DNA from: Actinokineospora xionganensis
GTDB taxonomy: Bacteria; Actinomycetota; Actinomycetes; Mycobacteriales; Pseudonocardiaceae
Assembly: GCF_014323725.1 (NCBI RefSeq)
Contig: NZ_JABVED010000002.1
Location: 203,681-267,680, forward strand
Length of the DNA: 64,000 nt
Direction: 5' to 3'
Shown: positions 58,925-64,000 of the stretch, one piece after another
Position numbering within the stretch: position 1 is the first letter of the stretch
Layout of the letters: each line of letters begins with the position of its first letter
Made by a program: the position numbers and the translations under genes
The notes under the pieces: generated by a model
What the model saw: the letters and a program-made list of their open reading frames with translations, nothing else
Database searches by the model: none
Told to the model about the DNA's origin: nothing

Positions 58925-60457
58925 CTAGCGCCGTGCGCGCTTGGTCTTGCGCGGCGGTGGGAGCGCGCCCTCGGCACGCAGCCTCGCCGCGTGCTCGGCC
59001 AGGGCGTCGACCAGGGCGGGCACGGTCGCGTGCTCCGGCTGGACGTCGACCCGGAGGCCGAACTCGCGAGCCGTCTCCGCGGTCTTGGGGCCGATGCAGG
59101 CCACCAGGGTCCGGGTGTGCGGCTTGCCCGCGATGCCGACCAGGTTCCGGACGGTGGACGACGAGGTGAAGCACACCGCGTCGAAGCCGCCGGTCTTGAT
59201 CATCTCGCGGGTGTCGGCGGGCGGCGGGGCCGCCCGGACGGTGCGGTAGGCGGTGACGTCGTCGATCTCCCAGCCACGGTCGCGCAGACCGGCGGCCAGC
59301 GTCTCGGTGGCGATGTCGGCGCGCGGCAGCAGGACCCGCTCGACCGGGTCGAGGATGTCGTCGTAGGGCGGGAAGTCGGCCAGCAGGCCCTCGCTGGACT
59401 GCTCACCCGAGGGCACCAGCTCCGGGTTGATGCCGAACGAACGCACCTTCTCCGCGGTCGCCTCGCCGACACAGGCGATCTTGACGCCGCTGAACGCGCG
59501 GGCGTCGAGGCCGAACTCGGCGAACTTCTCCCACACCGCGCGGACGGCGTTGGTCGAGGTGAAGATGACCCACTGGTAGCGGCCGTCGACGAGACCCTTG
59601 ACCGAGCGCTCCATCTGCGCGGGGCTGCGCGGCGGCTCGACGGAGATCGTCGGCACCTCCGACGGGATGGCGCCGTGCATGTGCAGGCGCTCGCTCATCT
59701 CACCGGCCTGGTCCTTGGTCCGCGGGACCAGCACGCGCCAGCCGTACAGCGCGCGCGACTCCCACCAGGACAGCTTCGACCGCTGCGCCACCGCGGCGCC
59801 CACGGTCACCACCAGGCTGCCGGACACCTCCCCGGCGTCGGCGGCGAGCGAGGCGAGCGTGGTGTCGATGGTGCGCTGGCTCGAACCCGTGCCGTCCGCG
59901 GTCACCGCGACCGGGGTCTGCGGGGCCAAGCCGTGCTCGACCAGCGAGGACGCGGCCTCGGCCAGGTGGCTCGACGTCGCGTGCAGGACGATCGGGCCGG
60001 GCACGCCCGCCAGGCCCGCCCAGTCGATGTCGCCGCGGACGTCGACCTCGGTGTGCGTCGAGCCGAGCGCGATGCCCGCGTACGCGGGGACGGCGGTGGC
60101 GGCCGAGACGCCGGGCACCACGTCGAACACCGCGCTGGTGCGCGCCACGGCTTGCGCCTCGGCCACGACCGCGGAATGCGTCAGTGGGTCACCGGCGACC
60201 AGGCGGACGACGACGCGTCCGGCTTTGGCCTCGGTCACCAGGTCCTTCGCCACGTCGGCGGGTTGCCCGACGGCCGGACGCACCTCGGCGTCCGCGCGGG
60301 CGAACGCCAGCACGCCCGAGGGGACGTCCGGGTCGGTCACCACGAGCTCGGCACGTTCGAGCAGTTCCCTGGCGCGAACGGTGAGCAGTCCGGCGTCGCC
60401 GGGGCCCGAGCCCACGAACGCGACGCGGCCGGGGGACTTTCGTGCACGGGTGGTCAT
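58925..60457 (-). CDS. hemD: Uroporphyrinogen-III synthase fused to a degenerate SUMT-like domain
   Basis: This 510-aa fusion has an N-terminal tetrapyrrole-methylase-like domain (about 10-240) that keeps the SAM-binding [12 protein letters not shown] and [16 protein letters not shown]. It has [14 protein letters not shown] in place of the usual GGDPFxFGRGxEE motif, so methyltransferase activity is doubtful. The C-terminal HemD domain runs from [20 protein letters not shown] (about 250), through [17 protein letters not shown] and [14 protein letters not shown]. HemD closes the tetrapyrrole ring after HemC. It lies 20 bases after hemC. Confidence 0.92.
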   Translation of the reverse strand: MTTRARKSPGRVAFVGSGPGDAGLLTVRARELLERAELVVTDPDVPSGVLAFARADAEVRPAVGQPADVAKDLVTEAKAGRVVVRLVAGDPLTHSAVVAEAQAVARTSAVFDVVPGVSAATAVPAYAGIALGSTHTEVDVRGDIDWAGLAGVPGPIVLHATSSHLAEAASSLVEHGLAPQTPVAVTADGTGSSQRTIDTTLASLAADAGEVSGSLVVTVGAAVAQRSKLSWWESRALYGWRVLVPRTKDQAGEMSERLHMHGAIPSEVPTISVEPPRSPAQMERSVKGLVDGRYQWVIFTSTNAVRAVWEKFAEFGLDARAFSGVKIACVGEATAEKVRSFGINPELVPSGEQSSEGLLADFPPYDDILDPVERVLLPRADIATETLAAGLRDRGWEIDDVTAYRTVRAAPPPADTREMIKTGGFDAVCFTSSSTVRNLVGIAGKPHTRTLVACIGPKTAETAREFGLRVDVQPEHATVPALVDALAEHAARLRAEGALPPPRKTKRARR

Positions 60458-60477
60458 GTCAGGCCACTTCCCATCAA

Positions 60478-61413
60478 CTACGCCTCGGGACCGGAGAGCA
60501 CCCCGGCCCCGAGTTCCAACAGTTCGGCGGCCAACGCACGACCGAGCTGCTCTCCTGCGGTCAGGTCTCCGGTGGCCGATGCGCGCAGGATCTCTCCTGT
60601 GGGCGTCGCCGCGACTCCGCGCAACGACAGGCGGAAGATCACCTTGTCGTCGGCGTCGAAGTCCTCGACGACATCGGCCAGTGCGCCAATGGGGGCGCTG
60701 CAGCCTGCTTCGAGCGCGGCCAGCATGGCGCGCTCCGCGACTACGGCGGCCCTCGTGTATTCATCCTCCACAGTGGACCGGAGGAGGTGCTCGACGTCGA
60801 CGTCGTCGACGCGGCACTCGATGGCCAACGCGCCCTGCGCGGGCGCGGGCAGCATCTGGATCGGGTCCAGCGTCTCGGTGATCTCGTCGAGCCTGCCGAG
60901 CCGGGCCAGGCCCGCGCGGGCCAGGACCACGGCGTCGAGCTTGCCGTCGGTGACCATCGAGATCCGGGTGTCGACGTTGCCGCGGATCGGCACGATCTCC
61001 CAGCCCAGACCCAGCGCTTCGAGCTGGGCGGCGCGGCGGGGCGACCCGGTGCCGATCTTGGCGCCCACGGGCAGCTCGCCCAGGGTCAGCCCGTCGCGGG
61101 CGATCAGCGCGTCGCGCGGGTCCTGCCGCTGCGGCACGGCCGCCATCGACAGCCGCGGGTCCGGCGCGGTCGGCAGGTCTTTGTAGGAGTGCACGGCCAC
61201 GTCGACCTCGCCGTCGGCGAGGGCGTCGCGCAGCGCGGAGGTGAACACGCCGATACCGATCTCGGCGATCGGGGCGGAGGAGCGGTCGCCCGGCGTGGAG
61301 ACCGTGATGATCTCGACCTTGGCGCCCGCCTTCTCCAGCGCGTCGGCGATGGTGCCGGTCTGCGCGAGGGCGAGCGCGCTGCCGCGCGTGCCGATCCGGA
61401 TCGTGCGATCCAT
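60478..61413 (-). CDS. hemC: Hydroxymethylbilane synthase
   Basis: This 311-aa enzyme polymerises porphobilinogen. The N-terminus [17 protein letters not shown], the [12 protein letters not shown] motif near residue 75, ALIARDG near 100 and the dipyrromethane-cofactor Cys in [13 protein letters not shown] near 237 are all present. The ATG at 61413 shares a base with the hemA stop (TAATG). Confidence 0.97.
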   Translation of the reverse strand: MDRTIRIGTRGSALALAQTGTIADALEKAGAKVEIITVSTPGDRSSAPIAEIGIGVFTSALRDALADGEVDVAVHSYKDLPTAPDPRLSMAAVPQRQDPRDALIARDGLTLGELPVGAKIGTGSPRRAAQLEALGLGWEIVPIRGNVDTRISMVTDGKLDAVVLARAGLARLGRLDEITETLDPIQMLPAPAQGALAIECRVDDVDVEHLLRSTVEDEYTRAAVVAERAMLAALEAGCSAPIGALADVVEDFDADDKVIFRLSLRGVAATPTGEILRASATGDLTAGEQLGRALAAELLELGAGVLSGPEA

Positions 61414-62759
61414 TACCTACCACCGTCCAACGGGAAATCCAGCACAGTGGGTTCGAGCATCGAGTCGATCCGAGTCGCGGTCAGGCTCGCGGGCGCCTGC
61501 GGGTCGAGCCCGAACAGCTCGCGCAGGGCCTCGGCGTAGCCGGAGCCCTCGGGACCCGACGCGAGTTCCTTCACTCGGACCGTCGGGGTGTGCAGCAGCT
61601 TGTCGACGACGCGGCGGACCGTGCGGGCCAGTTCGTCGCGGGTGGAGCCATCGAGATCGGGCAGCCGCGAGTGCAGGCGCAGCAGTTCGGCGTCGACGAC
61701 CTCGGCGGCGCGCTTGCGCAGCGCGGTCACCGTGGGGGTCACCTCGGCGGAGCGCTGGGCGGCGAGGTAGGCGCGGACTTCCTCGGCGACGATCTCGCCC
61801 GCGCGGCGGGTGTCGAGACCGCTGGGCGCGTCGGCGAGCCTGCGCTGCAGGCTGTCGAGGTCGACCAGTCGCACACCGGCGACGGCGGCGACGCCGTCCT
61901 CGACGTCGCGCGGGAGTCCAAGGTCACAGATCACCAGGGGGCGGTCCGACCTCGGCGCCACCGCGGAGACCGGCACGACCGAGCCGACTGCGCCGGTGCA
62001 CGCGACCACGACGTCGGCGGCGGCGATGAGCTCGGGCAGGTCGGCCAGACCGGCGGACCGGGCCGGGACGCCCTGCTCGGCCAGCGACGCGGCGAGCCGC
62101 GCGCCGTTGGCCTCTGTTCGGTTGGCCACGACGACCTCGCCGATGGCCGCGCGCCGCAGCGCCGCGGCGGCGAGACCGCCCATGGACCCGGCGCCGATGA
62201 TCAGCGCGGTGCGCCCGGTGAGCCCGCCCAGGGCCTGCTCGGCGTCGGCCAACGCCTCGGACACGACCGAGCCGCCCGCCCGGTCGAGGCCGGTGTCGGT
62301 GTGCACCCGCTTGCCGATGCGCAGCGATGTCTGGACCAGCTCGTGCAGGGTGCGGCCGACGGTGCCCTGCTCGCGGGCGACGTTGTAGGCCTGGCGGACC
62401 TGGCCGAGGATCTGCGGCTCGCCGACGACCATCGAGTCGAGCCCGGCGGCGACGGTGAACAGGTGCTGGGCGGCGGAGCCCGCGTAGTGCACGTAGAGGT
62501 GGTCGTGCAGGGCGGTGACGTCGTCGCCGGAGTGCCGGGCGAGGACGTCGACGACGTCGTTCAGCCCGGCGTGGAAGGCGTCGACGACCGCGTAGACCTC
62601 GACCCGGTTGCAGGTCGAGACGAGCAGCGCCTCGGAGATGTTGGACCGGCTGAGCAGGTCGGCGAGCACCTTGGGGACGTCGACCGCGGGGACCGTGACG
62701 CGCTCGAGAACGCGCAGGTCAGCGGTGTGGTGCGACATGCCCACTGCGAGAATGCTCAT
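61413..62759 (-). CDS. hemA: Glutamyl-tRNA reductase
   Basis: This 448-aa enzyme catalyses the first step of C5 heme synthesis, reducing glutamyl-tRNA with NADPH. The start [15 protein letters not shown], the catalytic Cys50 in [11 protein letters not shown] and the NADPH-binding [17 protein letters not shown] near 185 are visible. The C-terminal dimerisation helix region follows. The ATG at 62759 overlaps the rex stop (ATGA), so heme synthesis is directly coupled to Rex expression. Confidence 0.97.
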   Translation of the reverse strand: MSILAVGMSHHTADLRVLERVTVPAVDVPKVLADLLSRSNISEALLVSTCNRVEVYAVVDAFHAGLNDVVDVLARHSGDDVTALHDHLYVHYAGSAAQHLFTVAAGLDSMVVGEPQILGQVRQAYNVAREQGTVGRTLHELVQTSLRIGKRVHTDTGLDRAGGSVVSEALADAEQALGGLTGRTALIIGAGSMGGLAAAALRRAAIGEVVVANRTEANGARLAASLAEQGVPARSAGLADLPELIAAADVVVACTGAVGSVVPVSAVAPRSDRPLVICDLGLPRDVEDGVAAVAGVRLVDLDSLQRRLADAPSGLDTRRAGEIVAEEVRAYLAAQRSAEVTPTVTALRKRAAEVVDAELLRLHSRLPDLDGSTRDELARTVRRVVDKLLHTPTVRVKELASGPEGSGYAEALRELFGLDPQAPASLTATRIDSMLEPTVLDFPLDGGR

Positions 62760-63568
62760 GTCACCACCATCCCGTTGACCTTGCCGTTGAACTCCGGCGC
62801 CACACCGTTGGTGGCAGCCGCGTTGTCCGCCCGCCTGGCCACGTGGAAGGACAGGACCTGCAACTCGACCGCGAGGTCGACCTTGCGGACCTCGACGTGG
62901 TCGGGAACCTGCAGCACGACTGGAGCGAAGTTCAGGATGCACTGAACTCCCGCCTCGACCAAACGGTCACACACAGTCTGAGCCGCGGGAGGGGGTGTGG
63001 CGATGACACCGATGGATACTTCGCGCTCGGCGCAGATGGTCGGGATGTCGTCGATGTGCTCGACCGGCAGCCCGCCGACGGGCACGCCGATGAGGTCGGG
63101 GTCGACGTCGAACAGTGCGGTCACGGGGAAGCCTCGTCCGGGGAACCCGCCGTAGTTGGCGAGGGCATGTCCGAGGTTACCGATTCCGACGACCGCGACG
63201 CTCTGTTTCCTGGTCAGGCCCAGGATCCGTTCGATCTCCTCGATCAGGACAGCGACCTCGTAGCCGACGCCGCGGGTGCCGTAGGAGCCGATGTAGGAGA
63301 GGTCCTTGCGGAGCTTGGCGGAGTTCACGCCCGCCGCGACGGCGAGTTCCTCACTGGAGACGGTGCCGGAGCCCTGGTCCTGCATCCCGGAGAGGACCCG
63401 CAGGTAGACGGCCAGCCGGGCGACCGCGGCCTCGGGGATGGCCCGGGCTCGTTCCCGCGCGGCGGGGACCTCCGCGACCACCCGGGGGATGGGTGCGGTG
63501 ATCTCGGCGGCTGTCGGGGCGGGCGGGGTGTCGCCGACCCCGTTCCGCTGGCCTCGCTGTGCCGCCAC
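62756..63568 (-). CDS. rex: Redox-sensing transcriptional repressor Rex
   Basis: This 270-aa repressor has an N-terminal winged helix ([20 protein letters not shown], then [20 protein letters not shown]) and an NAD(H)-binding Rossmann domain with [21 protein letters not shown] near residue 127. Rex leaves its operators when NADH rises. The GTG at 63568 has GAGGAG seven bases upstream; longer frames run through the operator and are rejected. A Pro/Ala-rich linker of about 30 residues precedes the HTH. It heads rex-hemA-hemC-hemD and has its own operator 50 bases upstream. Confidence 0.96.
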   Translation of the reverse strand: MAAQRGQRNGVGDTPPAPTAAEITAPIPRVVAEVPAARERARAIPEAAVARLAVYLRVLSGMQDQGSGTVSSEELAVAAGVNSAKLRKDLSYIGSYGTRGVGYEVAVLIEEIERILGLTRKQSVAVVGIGNLGHALANYGGFPGRGFPVTALFDVDPDLIGVPVGGLPVEHIDDIPTICAEREVSIGVIATPPPAAQTVCDRLVEAGVQCILNFAPVVLQVPDHVEVRKVDLAVELQVLSFHVARRADNAAATNGVAPEFNGKVNGMVVT

Positions 63569-63618
63569 GCTGGTACTCCTCGACAGAATTCGTCTCCGGG
63601 ATGGGCTAACGGTACCGC

Positions 63619-63636
63619 TTGTGAACGCATGCACAA
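63619..63636. promoter_or_regulatory. Rex operator upstream of rex-hemACD
   Basis: TTGTGAA-CGCA-TGCACAA differs from TTGTGAA-n4-TTCACAA at one base. It is 50 bases upstream of the rex GTG, indicating autoregulation and redox control of the heme genes, as described for the rex-hemACD operon of Streptomyces coelicolor. Confidence 0.85.
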
Positions 63637-63792
63637 AGTCGCTGGCCACCCGCTTGACCAAGCCCACACTCCGGGGTCGGTACCCCGCCGCACCCGCCGA
63701 ACGGCAACCACCCACGTGGCACCCCCTAACTCAACCCCCACCCTCCTCTCCGGACCCCACCCACTCATCTCCCCCGATGCCAACCACCCACC

Positions 63793-63915
63793 CGCGAGTC
63801 GCCCGTTCAGAAAAATGAGTTCGCATTTCGGGCACGAAGAACCAGAGACCCGCGGCCGAACCGCGAACTCACGTGCCTGAAATGCGAACTCATTTTTCTG
63901 AACGGGCGACTCGCG
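63793..63915. repeat. 44-bp-arm inverted repeat of the GAGTC family
   Basis: Arms 63793-63836 and 63872-63915 are reverse complements with a single mismatch, around a 35-base loop. Each arm starts CGCGAGTCGCCCGTTCAG and contains a second ATGAGTTCGCATTTC unit. The loop holds another unit (GAACCGCGAACTCA). It sits between the rex promoter and the 3' end of the gene at the window edge. Confidence 0.85.
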
Positions 63916-63943
63916 CTGTCCTGAACCCCAACTCGCCCACCGC

Positions 63944-63983
63944 GAACGTTGGACTCGTTGTCGGGAACGTTGGACTCGCGGGG
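63944..63983 (-). repeat. Two-unit GAGTC repeat 3' of the edge gene
   Basis: Two near-identical units of GAACGTTGGACTCG, 21 bases apart, lead directly into CGCGGGGTTA, where TTA is the reverse complement of a TAA stop. The same order (stop, CGCGAGTCCAACG, about 21 bases, CGAGTCCAACGTTC) occurs at 45954-46093. Confidence 0.8.
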
Positions 63984-64000
63984 TTACATGCCGGGGGTCA
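63984..64000 (-). CDS. 3' end of an unidentified gene (partial, edge of window)
   Basis: The minus strand reads ...Thr-Pro-Gly-Met-TAA. The only support is the stop codon directly followed by a GAGTC repeat, the same placement seen at three other 3' ends in this window. Product cannot be named. Confidence 0.3.

Larger units (their letters stand above)
63569..63983. other. 415-base intergenic region upstream of rex
   Basis: This holds the rex promoter and Rex operator (63619-63636), a C-rich stretch (about 63690-63792), the 44-bp-arm inverted repeat (63793-63915) and a two-unit GAGTC repeat (63944-63983). No supported coding sequence was found. Confidence 0.7.

Noticed and set aside
62756..63715. 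Longer Rex with about 50 extra N-terminal residues
   Set aside because: The extension would read through the Rex operator; the GTG at 63568 has GAGGAG at ideal spacing.

Overview
The window is a high-GC actinobacterial chromosome segment, most likely from the Pseudonocardiales. This rests on gene content: DUF4328 and DUF397/DUF5753 proteins, BldC, a conservon (cvnABCD), an MgtA-type mannosyltransferase, a menaquinone pathway, and gene order that largely matches M. tuberculosis hemACDB, hemL-to-ccsA and the men region. GTG starts, 4-base ATGA/GTGA overlaps and apparently leaderless starts are common. I saw no rRNA, tRNA, prophage or CRISPR. Genus cannot be fixed from the sequence.

Layout. 1-5296: nuoA-F (complex I, minus strand), with the first bases of nuoG at the edge. 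The promoter region carries two Rex-type operators and an iron-box-like palindrome. 5586-13364: menJ, a TnpB (IS605/IS1341-type) element, three tandem DUF4328 membrane genes, menG and two GT4 glycosyltransferases (one MgtA-like). 13541-18397: an IMPase-like phosphatase and an iron-siderophore ABC operon behind an IdeR/DmdR box. 18447-22152: paaABCDE (phenylacetyl-CoA epoxidase) with paired operator-like palindromes. 22146-32587: menD, menB, menE and menA with a DUF3592 protein, an unrecognised 438-aa protein, an arylamine N-acetyltransferase and two regulator pairs. 32580-40561: a conservon whose sensor kinase has a NIT-type sensor region, translationally coupled to a NitT/TauT ABC transporter. 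A second TnpB element separates the substrate-binding protein from the rest. 40881-43028: a coupled four-gene operon with WXG100/EspC-like proteins. 43121-45341: an Lrp/AsnC regulator, two small membrane proteins and a Cds1-like cysteine desulfhydrase. 45489-47634: bldC, a small membrane protein and a MinD-like ATPase with a 13-unit N-terminal repeat. 47729-53637: cytochrome c maturation (ccsB, resB, ccdA, resA), a histidine phosphatase and hemL. 53666-57750: small membrane proteins, several paralogous, and a SIS-domain protein. 57886-63568: rex-hemA-hemC-hemD-hemB with a Rex operator.

Functional theme. Most of the window is respiratory: complex I, menaquinone synthesis, heme synthesis, cytochrome c maturation and the redox sensor Rex. 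The Rex operators at both ends tie the NADH/NAD+ ratio to complex I and to the first heme genes.

The most unusual structure not explained by genes is a family of about 21-bp GAGTC repeats. It sits directly 3' of stop codons at four loci and twice forms very long inverted repeats (52-bp perfect arms and 44-bp arms with one mismatch).
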